Shown in pieces: positions 1-10,388 of a stretch of DNA of 64,000 bases. Under the pieces are notes generated by a model. The model made no database searches. It was not told where the DNA came from and was given only the letters and a program-made list of their open reading frames with translations. How positions within the stretch are numbered: the stretch's first letter is position 1; the number at the start of each line of letters is the position of its first letter. The DNA comes from Aphrocallistes beatrix. Its lineage: Eukaryota; Porifera; Hexactinellida; Sceptrulophora; Aphrocallistidae. The DNA is taken from assembly GCA_963281255.1 (NCBI GenBank), contig OY725490.1, forward strand, positions 3,720,001 to 3,784,000. Direction: 5' to 3'. A program made the translations under genes and the position numbers.

Positions 1-559
1 CCTCATTCTCTATCTGCGCGGCGTCGTACACCGCCTGGTCCATGTCCTTCTCCAGGCCCTCGTACGACTTGACTCGCTCCTGCAGCTCCGCATTCCTAGC
101 TTCGAGCTGGACTGTGCGCTGCGCATACTCCGAATCCTTCGCGTAGCATTGCTGCGTAGACACGTCCAGCTTCTTCCTCAGTTTATCCAGCTCGACCTGA
201 CTCTGTTTCAAGGTTGACAGGTACTCCTCCTGCAGCATCTGACTCTTCTCGAGCTCGAACCTGCTCATCCTCAGCTCCTGGTCCAGCTGCCCCACGCGCG
301 AGTCCGTGGCTAGCTGGAGCTGTCTGTACTGGGAGAGAATGGACTCGTGTTTGCTCTGAAGCGCCAGCAGATCCCTTCTACACTGCTCCCTCTCCAGGAC
401 GGCGGACTCTCTGGACTCCCTCTCACACGAGATCTCTCTCTCGTGCATCTCCTTCGTAGAGCTCCTCAGTCTGCCGATCTCGCTCTCCGTCCGCTCTCTA
501 AGCGAAGAGATCTCTTCCTCCAGCTTCTTCTCGAACTCACTCTTGAAGTTCTCTCTCAC
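1..559 (-). CDS. PIBF1: PIBF1 orthologue, exon 3 (186 codons, continues off window)
   Basis: Third exon, open to the window edge. The acceptor is tatggtcag|GTG at 561-560, phase 0. It begins VRENFKSEFEKKLEEE, directly continuing YDKFIQ of exon 2, as [22 protein letters not shown] does in vertebrates. Further matches are YRQLQLATDSRV (vertebrate YRELQLSTESKV), the region around residues LDKLRKKLDV, and YEGLEKDMDQAVYDAAQIEN near the edge (vertebrate [20 protein letters not shown]). Known PIBF1 proteins are about 750 residues; 578 codons are visible, so roughly 170 C-terminal residues should lie to the left of the window. Confidence 0.92.
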   Translation of the reverse strand, partial: MRENFKSEFEKKLEEEISSLRERTESEIGRLRSSTKEMHEREISCERESRESAVLEREQCRRDLLALQSKHESILSQYRQLQLATDSRVGQLDQELRMSRFELEKSQMLQEEYLSTLKQSQVELDKLRKKLDVSTQQCYAKDSEYAQRTVQLEARNAELQERVKSYEGLEKDMDQAVYDAAQIENE

Positions 560-1015
560 CTGACCATACAGAAGAATACGATATCATCTAGGTTAGGAAT
601 ATGATCGAACAAATTAGCCAGACAGGACCAGTCAGTCCCACGGCTTATAACTACTCAGGAAGTGTGCTGTGTAGGCTGCGGGTGTCAGACCATTGACACC
701 GGGAGACACCTGCCTGTGGCAATTTAATGAACGGATTAAACAAACGAACTAGAAAGTACTTAATTTATTTACAAATTGGACTGTAGTTACATGTTCCATA
801 ATGATACTGCTTGATTCATGTGGGATGCCCGAATCAATAATTTAGTAAGATTAATTCGTTCCATTTCAAAAGTTATATTTGAAATTATTATCCGGGCCTG
901 TCCTAAACGGAACCCTGAGCAGTCCCATATCGTTCTGACCGTTGGTCATGAGTTGCTTGTAGTGACATTGTCTGACAACAAATGCACACTGCAGTATGAG
1001 TAAGCGAGAACTTGC
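560..1015 (-). other. PIBF1 intron 2, GC-AG type
   Basis: 456-bp intron with 5' end GCAAGTTC and 3' end TATGGTCAG. The extended context CAG|GCAAGT is the usual strong context of GC-AG introns. The phase (0/0) and ungapped protein homology on both sides fix the boundaries. No repeat is evident inside. Confidence 0.85.
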
Positions 1016-1795
1016 CTGAATGAACTTATCGTAGAGCTGCTCCCTCGCCTCTCTCAGCTCATACAGCTCCCTCTCGCTCGCTCTCAGCCTCTCCTCCATT
1101 CCCTCGCAGCGCACGCTGAGCTCCGCGCTCTGTCTGGACAGGTAGGACTTGTCCTGTGTGAGGAGGGAGCTGCTCTGTCTCAAGGATATCAACTCCTCAC
1201 TCAGAACACGGGTCTCGTCAGTGCGGGCTTTCACATCAACTTCCAACTCTGCCTTGTGCTGTCTACTCGTCTCCAACTCCTGTCTGAGCCTACTTCTGTC
1301 CTGCACCACCTCATCGTAGTTGCCCGCCTTGTACTCCCCACTTCTGACCTCCTCCCTCACGCCAGCGAGGGCAGCTCTCTCCTCCCGCAGCTCACCCTCT
1401 AGCTTCTCCTTAGCCTGGTTGAGGTGTATTAGCTGCGCTTGAAGCTTAGTATTCTCAAATCTGCCAGTCTCCAGCTCCTGCTTACAATCATCGAATGTGT
1501 GTCTCGCGGTTTCTAACTCCGTTTGCAATGATTTAGTGGCCTCGAACACAAACACACGGAGCTGGTCATGTATGGGGAGCAGCGTAGGAGGGCATTGCTT
1601 CAGTTTTGTATACTCTTGAAGTGTTAAAATTCGCGAGGTGTGGAGTTGAGTGGAGGCTAGTGCCTCACGAATCTCTGTCTCTTTCCCTTCTAGCCCTAAT
1701 ATCTTATCTCGTAGCTTCTCTAGCATGACGGACTGTTCTCGAGACTCTGTCTGACTCTTCTTCGTCGTGCTAGTGCCTGAGTTCTGCAACTGTAT
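1016..1795 (-). CDS. PIBF1: PIBF1 orthologue, exon 2 (260 codons)
   Basis: Central coiled-coil exon. The acceptor is ...tctcgcag|ATA (phase 0), so the open residues before IQLQNSG are intron. Landmarks shared with PIBF1 are LQEYTKLKQCPPTLLP, GNYDEVVQDRSRLRQELE (vertebrate ENYDKVKSERDALEQEV), QDKSYLSRQSAELSVRCE (vertebrate KDKEYLNRQNMELSVRCA) and REQLYDKFIQ. The exon ends in phase 0 at CAG followed by GCAAGT, a GC rather than GT donor. Read without splicing, the frame continues into non-homologous sequence and stops at 866. Joining 1016 to 559 instead gives a gap-free match to the vertebrate protein. One exon of 260 codons suggests intron loss, since vertebrate PIBF1 has many more introns. Confidence 0.93.
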
Positions 1796-2479
1796 CTGCG
1801 AGATAGAGAATAGAAGAAACAGGTACAATCACACCCAGAGACTGTTTAGATTACATTTTAAATGTGCTTCTCATCGCACTATTCCTAGAACAGGAAGGGA
1901 GAATAATGGCCATATTCATTCATTCATTAAAATATAATGACTTGAAAAGGTGCAACTCTATAAACTCGTATGTACGTAAATGTTCACAATAATCTAGCCT
2001 TATCTTGCTACAGAATTTCCCGGAATGAATTCAAATGGCATGCAGCAGTTGCATCAGTCAACTCTCGTTATAACAAAGCCCTCGGGACCTCAATTTTACT
2101 TCGTTATAAGCAGAGTTTCGTTATTCCGAAGTGATTTGCATTAAAAATTAAGATTACAACCGCCAGACCCAAGAATCAATTCACATATCCGACTTTCTCA
2201 GGACTGGAATGCACTGCATAACCTGAATCAGCAAAGCCCCAGAGGACGCTATTTATACCTCTGTGGGGGGCATTTCACTCTCATTTCTCCATATTTGATG
2301 ACGTGATGCTCTATGTATTCAACAAGCTAGAAGCGACTATGGGGAAGTGGTGCAGCTGTCAATTTCAAATAATTAATACAATAATGAGATGAGGAATAAC
2401 ACGGTCCAAGTTGGATGAGGGAGCTGAACAAAAGTTCTAGCAACTGCTGCCCCAGTACAGCCATGAGCTCAGCACTGAC
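1796..2479 (-). other. PIBF1 intron 1, holding a decayed pogo-like fragment
   Basis: 684-bp GT-AG intron. Around 2060-2130 it carries CTCGTTATAAC...TTCGTTATAAG, inverted short motifs of the type found at pogo/Tigger MITE ends. No other structure seen. Confidence 0.5.
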
Positions 2480-2875
2480 CTGCAGCATTCTTATCTGCGC
2501 CGTGGCTGCGTGCATGCTCTCCTCCCACTCCTCCCTCTCCGTGAGTCTGCGCGCCTCCTCCGTCTCCGTCTTCAGCCTCTGCTGCGACATCTCCAAGGCT
2601 AGGATCTGCAGTCTGTGCAGCAGCTCCTTCCGCTCCAGCTCCCAGCCGATCTGCTCGCGCTTCCCCTCGCGCCGCAGCCTCTCCAGCCGCTGCGACAGCT
2701 CAGTCTGACTGTGGCTGAGGGACGAAAACAGGTCGCTGGTGCATTCGCTATTGAGTGTGACGTCATTACCTGAGAGAGTGAGGGAGTTGGAGAGGTCTGT
2801 GAGAGGCCGCGTAGTGTGTAGAGAAGTGGAAATGTCAGAAAATAGACTTCCCATGCTCAGCTCAGGAACACTCAT
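2480..2875 (-). CDS. PIBF1: PIBF1 orthologue, exon 1 (N-terminal 132 codons)
   Basis: First coding exon of a PIBF1-like gene, a coiled-coil protein of centriolar satellites needed for ciliogenesis in vertebrates (family knowledge). The ATG at 2875-2873 opens MSVPELSMGSLFSD, a Ser/Thr-rich unstructured head. From about residue 75 comes a coiled coil with ELERKELLHRLQILALEMSQ, closely matching the vertebrate IERKELLHNIQLLKIELSQ segment. The exon ends in phase 0 at MLQ with donor CAG|GTCAGT (2479). The frame is open upstream of this ATG back to at least 2899, so the ATG is a choice and a 5' extension or upstream exon is possible. The exon is GC-richer than its surroundings. Confidence 0.85.
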
Positions 2876-3861
2876 ACTTCGATACGAGATTAGCAACAAT
2901 GTAGAGCTATGTTACAAGAGTAAATCCAAGTTTAATGTTCCGATAAGAAACAGCAAAGCTCCCAAGTGACCCTCAGGCAGGTCAGACCCGCGGCTGACCC
3001 GCTATTAGTAAAACCCGCATTCGCGTTTGGAATTTGCATTTCTTCGTAATTGAATCTGATTCAAAAGCTGCTATATTCATTTCGAACTATTTATTAGTTT
3101 TTATGGGTATCATTTGTAAGCATACAATTATAGGTTCTAAATAGTATCAGAAATCACAGGAAAAAGCGTTCCAATGAGAATATTTTTTTAAATTTGTTTG
3201 GGAGCATGGCCAGAGTCCCTATTAATTCACATCTCCGATGCGAATAATTCTTAACAAGTTTTGGAAAATGACACCTACCTGGGGCCGGCTTGTCCAGCTC
3301 CCATAGTCACAAACCTTGCGACTAGGGTGCCCTCATTGGGCCCACTCAAACTATGAACAGGTAGACTCTCGCTGGAACGAACATGAATAAGACGAAACTC
3401 TGGATAAGGAGTGCGCTTTTTAAACACAACATTGGAGTAAAGGTGTAGTCATATGGATATAGTAGTAACTAAAACCGAAATTGATAATTCCGCGAAGGAT
3501 GGCGCACAATGCACATTACCATTTTGGACTCTTGTATGTTTTAATTTGGTAAAATCGAACTGTAAGATTTCGCAAGATCGCGGGTAGGTTGTACAGCTGC
3601 GGGAGAGGGTCCATGTCATAGGGGCATCTCCTACATGAGCCGCACTAAAATTGAACATTTTATCCATCAAAGATTTTGTAGCAATACGTATAATGTGATT
3701 GTTGAATATTGATTCTCAAAATATCATCTAAACTAACCAGGTGTAAAGATTTTTGGGCGGTGAGGGGAACAAGCTACCCAGGCCCTCTTTTTGATTTTGC
3801 AATTGTTTCCATGTCACTCTGTCCCAGAATATATCCAAATGCTGCTTACACCCAGATGCTA
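2876..3861. repeat. Intergenic; old dispersed repeat also present at 26.1-26.9 kb
   Basis: About 2950-3270 matches 26110-26875 in inverted orientation (shared ACCCGCATTCG, ACATCTCCGATGCGAATAAT, TTTGTTTGGGA). About 3430-3670 resembles 54045-54300 (shared AATTTGGTAAAA, TTAGATTTCGCA/GTAAGATTTCGCA, GGGCATCTCC). No gene recognised between PIBF1 and GDPGP1. Confidence 0.55.
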
Positions 3862-4818
3862 CTAAACTAATATTGATCGAATTATTTCAACTAATTCAAA
3901 GAAAGTATTCTCATCTAGCATAGACTGATTCATTACTTCGACGCAGTCCTTTTCATTCATGACATCTATCCCATGGGAGAGGACGATAATCCCAGCTAAT
4001 TCTCCAGACGCTAAGAAGAAGGGAGGTGTCTGAAGGCCTGCCTCGCTCTCACATTTGCCTAAAGTAGGTCTTCGAGGGAACACTAGCACCAATCGAGTCG
4101 AATTGGACCGACTACAGACTACAATGTTATGAGGGATGTCCTTCTCAATTAGCACATCAATCAACCTAGTCAGATGATCTGAAACTTTCCCAATACTTTC
4201 CATTGTAACTTCAAATAGGAAACCTGGAAAGAAATACTCTTTCAAAAGCATGCACGTCTCTGTTAGCTTCTCCCCTCTAGCCTTACAAGAGGGTGGAGGG
4301 AAGTCAGGGTAGAGTAGGTGGAAGTGCAAATGGTTAACGGTTGCATGAGCAAGCAAGCTATTGCCGAGAATGATAAAGTTGGCTTCACTGATTTGGAAGG
4401 AGAGATGCAGCATCATTCGAATTGAAGTGGAGTCAAATACCTGGGGCTTGCACTCGAGGGGGTAGGGAATGAGCAGAGAGTGGTATCTGAAAATAGGAGA
4501 CACATTGATGGCGATAACTAGATGATCTTGAGGGCTTTTAATAAACGGAAAAATTAAACGCAAAATTATTTCTTCAGGTTTCAGTTTGTTGAAATGGAAC
4601 CCTTCAGGATTAAATGGTTGGAGTAGACCCTTATAAGGAGGTGGTCTCCGCCTCCTTTCGAATCTATCTTTATTATACGTAAGAATGAGTCCATAATTAC
4701 CAAATATTTCTTTGAAATTCGGTGCTTCTATTTTATACCAAAGGAATACTTCTTTTTCTTTCCACAGGTCTTTGATTAATCGGTCAAATTCAGTATTTTC
4801 TCCGAATCTTAACTCCAT
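3862..4818 (-). CDS. GDPGP1: GDP-D-glucose phosphorylase 1-like (HIT superfamily)
   Basis: A 318-codon single-exon ORF with ATG start and TAG stop. Family role: GDPGP1 phosphorolyses GDP-D-glucose to GDP and glucose-1-phosphate in the cytosol, a metabolite-repair reaction, and is related to plant GDP-L-galactose phosphorylase. The sequence shows the family path: NKDRFERRRRPP, then FNPEGFHFNKLKPEEIILRL, then a strand INVSPIFRYHSLLIP, then the HIT-type catalytic triad NHLHFH (His163, His165, His167), PGFLFEV, IPHNIVVCSR with VLVFPRR, and a C-terminal GELAGIIVLS. Vertebrate proteins are somewhat longer (~385), mainly at the N-terminus. The 5' end of PIBF1 lies 1 kb downstream on the same strand. 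A spliced extra N-terminus cannot be excluded. Confidence 0.85.
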   Translation of the reverse strand: MELRFGENTEFDRLIKDLWKEKEVFLWYKIEAPNFKEIFGNYGLILTYNKDRFERRRRPPPYKGLLQPFNPEGFHFNKLKPEEIILRLIFPFIKSPQDHLVIAINVSPIFRYHSLLIPYPLECKPQVFDSTSIRMMLHLSFQISEANFIILGNSLLAHATVNHLHFHLLYPDFPPPSCKARGEKLTETCMLLKEYFFPGFLFEVTMESIGKVSDHLTRLIDVLIEKDIPHNIVVCSRSNSTRLVLVFPRRPTLGKCESEAGLQTPPFFLASGELAGIIVLSHGIDVMNEKDCVEVMNQSMLDENTFFELVEIIRSILV

Positions 4819-6082
4819 TCCATTCGTTATAAAATTGTATTACAGATCTATATTAAAAATTAATTTGAATTAGATCTATCTGATATATTAACATCCAATT
4901 TTTCAGAATTTCATAGCGAGGTAGCGAGCAAAATAAATTACTTTCAAATGCTAAATCTACCAGTGGCGTAGCCAGGATTTTGTTTGGGGGGGAGGGTTCT
5001 GAGCGAGCGAATAAGGGAGTCTGGTGGACAAGCCCCCCCAGAAAATTTTCAAATCTTGGACGGGCCCCAGGCCTCTCAACTCTCACGATCTCATCGTGTA
5101 TCACACGATTTCGAGTAAAATGTCACGATCTCACGACAGACCCCAAATCTCACGATTTGTCTCAAGATATCACGACGCTTCTATCACATCCCACGATTTG
5201 AGAGCTCTCTCTGGTTGAAGCCCTGATCTGATACGATTGTGTCATACAAATAATCATTATATAATGCCTCACGACAGAATCGCGAGATTTATGAAATCTC
5301 ATGATTTCGAGCCCTCGCAGGTTGAGAGCCCTGGACGCTGAAATATCGATTCATAGCTAAGGAGCAATAATTTTGATATAATCTCATTATTCATTCATTT
5401 TGATGCATAAAAATCAAGAACAAAATTAGAAAGAGACGAACTAAAACAAAAATTCTCGTCTTCTATCAGGCGCCTGAAAATTTCAGCACAAATTTTGTTG
5501 ATGAATTACATTTAGACAAATAGATCTAGCATCCGATACCTCTTTTTATTTAGAAATAAGGAAGATTATCTTTGTTATTTTACACTCCAATGGCTTGTAT
5601 TTCTGAATTTATTTTCTATGGTGGATCAGATATTTTTCGTACTTAAAATGTTTTTGTAAATAAAAAAATCTCAGATACCAAATACAAGGCCATATAAATA
5701 AAAAAGTATTTGTAGTATTAAATAATAACAATATTTAGTATTATGAATTAATAACAGAATATTAGAAGCTGTATATGTAGACGTCCAAAAATGCCATTCA
5801 AAAGAAAATCGCAAATTAAAAATCATTGATTCAAACTCATCAGTGCACTTTTTTTTAGCAACTTTAACACTCACCTTCGTATTTGCACTTGTTGCTACGT
5901 AGATGTCAGACAAATTATGGAATAAATCAAGATGTTGCTTTTTAATACTTTCGATTAGCAATTAATGTTCCATCTTATAAACACTTTTTTCAGAAGCCCA
6001 ATGGCATTTTGCATTATGGTGATATCATATGATTTATATTTCCAATATACTAATAAAATAAGTTTATATTTCTACAACAAAA
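4819..6082. repeat. Intergenic; short-motif repeat with hAT-like ends at 5069-5335
   Basis: 5069-5335 is bounded by CAGGCCTCTCAAC and GTTGAGAGCCCTG and is filled with repeated TCACGATCTC/ATCTCACGA motifs, giving partly self-complementary DNA. No clean target duplication. The rest is AT-rich; short ORFs here show no recognisable domain. Confidence 0.4.
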
Positions 6083-6084
6083 TA

Positions 6085-6272
6085 CAGTCGACTCCGCTTA
6101 ATAGGGCCACTGTTTAATCGGGTCAGCCGCTTAATCGAGCCACTTTTGGCAGGACCGGAATAGCTCTTACACATAGAAGCTAATACAAAATATTTTCGGT
6201 CAATAGGGTTCTCCGCTTAATGGGGGCAAAATGTCCTCTGACCGATGTGGCCCTATTAAGCGGAGTCGACTG
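6085..6272. mobile_element. pogo-like MITE, copy a
   Basis: 188-bp element with long terminal inverted repeats beginning CAGTCGACTCCGCTTAATAG, flanked by TA on both sides. Almost entirely self-complementary. The same family is at 33019, 34522 and 36681. TA duplication and CAGT...GGGNCAC ends are typical of pogo/Tigger relatives; the assignment is inference. Confidence 0.85.
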
Positions 6273-6616
6273 TATATGTAAAAATACTTCTCCTAGCCTT
6301 AATATATCTGAAAATCGGCGGTAAATAAAAATAGTAAGAAAATCCGATTGAAATTAACATATAATTTGAATTTTTTACACCATAAATATTCTGAAATAGC
6401 AAGAAAAAAAATTCGGTTTCAACCTTGGTACTTTCTAGCTATTATAAGGTGAACCCGCAATTTGAGTTTCCCTGCTTAACAAAAATGATCAAGCAACATC
6501 TGCACACATTTCACTACACCTTTCCTGAAAGGTTGGTCCTTAATTAACAGTAAAGGAATTCAATGAATATTTACTTAAATTGTCAATTATACTTGACCCA
6601 CTGTTAGTCGGAAACA

Positions 6617-7693
6617 GGGGCCTCATTCACTAAAGTTCTAAACTGAAATTCTTAGAATTTTTCTTAGAATCTAGCGAATTCTTAGAATTTTTCTTAGAAT
6701 TTAGCGAATTCTTAGAATTTTTCTTAAATCTAAGAATTATTCTTAGAATTATTTTAAGTGGTATTCACTAAAGTTCTAAACTGAAATTCTTAGAATTTTT
6801 CTTAGAATCTAGCGAATTCTTAGAATTTTTCTTAGAATTTAGCGAATTCTTAGAATTTTTCTTAAATCTAAGAATTATTCTTAGAATTATTTTAAGTGGT
6901 ATTCACTAAAGTTCTAAACTGAAATTCTTAGAATTTTTCTTAGAATTTAGTGAATTCTTAGAATTTTTCTTAGAATTTAGCAGATTCTTAGAATTTTTCT
7001 TAAAACTAAGAATTTTTCTTAGAATTATTTTAAGTGGTATTCACTAAAGTTCTAAAGTCAAATTCTTAGAATTTTTCTTAGAATTTGCTAAATTCTTAGA
7101 AAATCCTTGAATTCTAAGAAAAATTCTTAGAATGCATACGAATTCTAAGAGAATTTTTAAGTGAGGTAGGAGGTTGACTTAAAGTCATTCTAAATCGTTG
7201 AAATTCGATTTTTTTAATATTAGCTAATTAATGATGAATAGAATGGGTATAGTTTACGTTTAAGGTATAGTTTACGTTGTTGGATACCGTTAGTTTCAGT
7301 AAAAAAACATTGGCTTTACTTTATGAAATGGTTAGGTGCAACGTCGTAACATCTACGCCCTTCAGCTCTCCCCAATGTTGAAATTTGTAAAGGATTTTAT
7401 AATATTAGCATCAACTTTAATTAATGTTTCAAGAAAATTTCTAAGATAGTATTCTATAAGAATTCTAAGAAAAAATGCGATTCTAAGAATTATTCTAAGA
7501 ATTGATCAAATTCTAAGAATAATTCTAAGAATTAATCAAATTCTAAGAATAATTCTTAGAATCCGTAAAGAATTTGATGCCACATAATTCTTTATGAATT
7601 CTAAGAATTTCAAAGCAATTCTAAGAAATATTCTTAGAATTGCACTTAGAATTAAATTAAGAAAAATTCTAAGAACTTTAGTGAATGAGGCCC
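6617..7693. mobile_element. Inverted-repeat element with 138-bp tandem repeats
   Basis: Ends are GGGGCCTCATTCACTAAAG and its complement CTTTAGTGAATGAGGCCCC, with weak extension of the symmetry outwards (GAAAC/GTTTC). The left arm holds four tandem units of about 138 bp, each starting ATTCACTAAAGTTCTAAA (6624, 6763, 6901, 7039), themselves built from the palindromic decamer ATTCTAAGAA. The right arm (7440-7690) is a degenerate complement. It could form a very long hairpin. Ends of this kind occur on MULE-like elements, but no clear target duplication was found. Confidence 0.75.
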
Positions 7694-8181
7694 CAGGTTT
7701 CAGTTCTTCCGCCCACATCAATATATAGCTACCACCTATACTGTCATTATTGCAATCAGTATCCCATTCAGGGCGGTCCAGCTGGTCTGGCTTGGCCGGA
7801 CCAATTTTTGACTCGTCAATTTGGTCCTGTCATGGCTGAACTAATATCCTTACCATGGCCGTACCGATATTTACGGCTGGTCCGGCAGAACCTTTACTGT
7901 AAGATATTTTCCAAATAAGTAATTGTGTTTGTATTGATGATGTGAATTCTTTTTACAGGACCAAATTAATCAACGACTTAAGTATACACAAGTTCATATT
8001 GATCCTCTGTCATAATAAACATGATTCCCTGCTAACATCCTAAATACCAGCAGAGCTTCTGGGTAAAATTGGCAGCTAAGGCAATTCCGGTTGGCCGGAC
8101 CAATAAAAACTTTCGCCAGGCCTGCCATTATATTTCAGGAAATTCAGGTGCGGGAATTTATTACTATTAAATGAGTTATAC
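7694..8181. other. Intergenic, no gene seen
   Basis: AT-rich with a short GC patch around 7770-7880 containing inverted GGTCCGGC/GGCCGGACC motifs, again near 8090-8105 (GGTTGGCCGGACCAAT). Probably decayed transposon DNA; no ORF worth annotating. Confidence 0.35.
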
Positions 8182-8617
8182 CAGAGGTTCTAAACCTGGG
8201 GGGGCGTGGCATTTGATTTCGTATTTAGCATTTTGATTTTTTCAAGTGTATAAATCATTAAATTTTTGACATGGCTAGTACTTACATTTGAAGCTTGGTG
8301 CCTCGAATATCATCCATAATGTGAATTTAGAATCTGATTTTAAAAGGGACAAATAACCACATCGTTATAACCCACTTGGTTATAATGGGACTTCAGTGTG
8401 TATGTATATATCCTATAGACAATTTATACCTCCCTAACCGGTATTTACAACCCTCCACTAATTCAATAATACTTTACCCAATCAATTAATCAGTTACTCA
8501 ATTAATCAAAATAATTAAAATATGTACATTTAACAAATAGATTTCAAAGTCAAGGGGGCATAATGATTTAATGGTTATAAAAGGGGGGCGTAAGGACAAA
8601 AAGGTTAAGAACCCCTG
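8182..8617. mobile_element. hAT MITE with 8-bp target duplication
   Basis: 436 bp starting CAGAGGTTCTAAACCTGG and ending GGTTAAGAACCCCTG. Flanked by AGTTATAC and AGTTATAT (7 of 8 identical). The ends match the common hAT pattern CAGGGGTTCTYAACC. Non-coding interior. Confidence 0.8.
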
Positions 8618-8689
8618 AGTTATATAGTCGATATAACTAACATTTCAACATATCAATTTATATTGATGGATAGTGAGACTTCAATGCGT

Positions 8690-8746
8690 TAATTAAACTA
8701 GCGCGCTTCGCTTGCTTGCGCTATAATCGATATCGCACGAAAAATC
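8690..8746 (-). repeat. Rep1 copy 1, hairpin-side piece (interrupted)
   Basis: GCGCGCTTCGCTTGCTTGCG followed directly by ATAATCGATATCGCACGAAAAATC; hairpins 2 and 3 are missing. Rep1 continues at 10139 after the MULE foldback inserted at CGAAAAATC. Confidence 0.75.
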
Positions 8747-10138
8747 ATGGGTGTTACTTTAGCAGCGGATTCAGCAGCGGATTCGCCGTGTCGCACTTAA
8801 ATGTTAATAACTTTATGAATTTAGGTCCGATTTGAAATCTGATGATATCAACGTGTAGAGGAGGTCTGGATGTTTCATAATCTCAGTTCAAATACCGAAA
8901 TATCCAGTGATGACTTAGCAATTTACCTTTTAATTTTTGTCACGGTTTTTCTTGAATATCTCAAAAGTTATACGAGCTATCGAATCTATCTTAGATACAT
9001 ATGTGATCCAGGTCTGGACGTTTATGTAGTTAAAATTTTAAGTCGATAAATTAAGATTTAGCGAATTTATGGTCGATTCAATTTTTCATAGTTCATAAGT
9101 GTTACTTTAGCAGCGGATTCGCCGTGTCGCACTTAAATGTTAATAACTTTATGAATTTGGATCCGATTTGAAATCTAATCATACCAACGTGTAGAGGAGG
9201 TCTGGACGTTTGTGTTGTTAAATTTTGAAGCTAATAAGTTAAAATTTGGTGAATTTGTGGTCGGTTCAACTTTTTACTGGTTTGGCTCGCACACGAGTGT
9301 TCGAGGCGGATTCGAAGTCACACTTAATCGTTNNNNNNNNNNNNNNNNNNNNNNNNNNNNNNNNNNNNNNNNNNNNNNNNNNNNNNNNNNNNNNNNNNNN
9401 NNNNNNNNNNNNNNNNNNNNNNNNNNNNNNNNNNNNNNNNNNNNNNNNNNNNNNNNNNNNNNNNNNNNNNNNNNNNNNNNNNNNNNNNNNNNNNNNNNNN
9501 NNNNNNNNNNNNNNNNNNNNNNNNNNNNNNNNAATCAAACGATAAAAATATGATCTGGTGTGATTAAAAGTAGATATTACTGATAGATACAACTCCGGTG
9601 ATATCACATTATTAAATGTAAAATTCAAATATTAATAATTCGTTCAAAAATTAGTATTTTAAATTGAAATTTGAAACACAAAATATACCAAGGCTGAAAT
9701 AAACGTAGTTTACAGGAAAAGTTTGTATCATAAATATCTCTTCGAGATATTAACCAAAAACTGAGACCGAAATTTGATGTGTCACTGCTAACTCATTTTG
9801 TAAAAATTTAAAAATTAAACTTAAAAGTTAAATACACCAACTCTCTTCTTTCCACTGGCATAATTATTTTTTATCTAGAACGAAAACTTTTCGAGTTATA
9901 AACGATTAAGTGTGACTTCGAATCCGCCTCGAACACTCGTGTGCGAGCCAAACCAGTAAAAAGTTGAACCGACCACAAATTCACCAAATTTTAACTTATT
10001 AGCTTCAAAATTTAACAACACAAACGTCCAGACCTCCTCTACACGTTGGTATGATTAGATTTCAAATCGGATCCAAATTCATAAAGTTATTAACATTTAA
10101 GTGCGACACGGCGAATCCGCTGCTAAAGTAACACCCAT
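8747..10138. mobile_element. MULE-type foldback element inserted in Rep1, 9-bp duplication
   Basis: Starts ATGGGTGTTACTTTAGCAGC and ends with the complement. Flanked on both sides by CGAAAAATC (8738-8746 and 10139-10147), a perfect 9-bp duplication that restores Rep1 when one copy is removed. Arms 9100-9332 and 9906-10138 are near-perfect complements. The outer part of the left arm is also duplicated at 8747-8840. A truncated relative of the interior is at 31855-32260. Confidence 0.9.
9333..9532. other. Assembly gap (200 N)
   Basis: Exactly 200 N within the loop side of the foldback at 8747-10138. The true length is unknown; translations across it are meaningless. Confidence 1.
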
Positions 10139-10262
10139 CGAAAAATCACCAAATCTGTCAGTTTTTAAATTTTTTGATGCGTAATGATGACGTCATAAAA
10201 GAGTGATGAGTCATCATTTTTTGATGATAGTTGTATCATATGTGAGATATATAATTATCCCG
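10139..10262 (-). repeat. Rep1 copy 1, body-side piece
   Basis: Continuation of the Rep1 copy broken by the foldback: CGAAAAATCACCAAAT, GTAATGATGACGTCATAA, TGATGAGTCATCATTTTT. Ends near 10262. Confidence 0.75.
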
Positions 10263-10388
10263 CGCTTGGCGAGGTGTTTTGTAGCGTCATTTCCGTTTTA
10301 AGCCATTTTGGGCGGGGAAGCCATACAAGTTTGGGGTCTGACTATAAATAGAAAAAAACACCAAGCCAACCGCAGGATAAATATACAC

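Noticed and set aside
214..604. Plus-strand ORFs over the PIBF1 third exon
   Set aside because: They are antisense shadows of a strongly homologous minus-strand coding exon.
2415..2708. Plus-strand 97-codon ORF
   Set aside because: Antisense shadow of PIBF1 exon 1; Ser/Cys-rich composition comes from the opposite frame.
5671..5961. 96-codon minus ORF
   Set aside because: AT-rich, no domain, no splice context, and unremarkable length for such composition.
6624..7060. Regularly spaced repeats resembling a CRISPR array
   Set aside because: Units are 138 bp, nearly identical throughout with no unique spacers, inside an inverted-repeat transposon of a eukaryote.
9212..9628. ORFs across the N gap
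   Set aside because: Made mostly of unknown bases; flanking sequence is a foldback arm.
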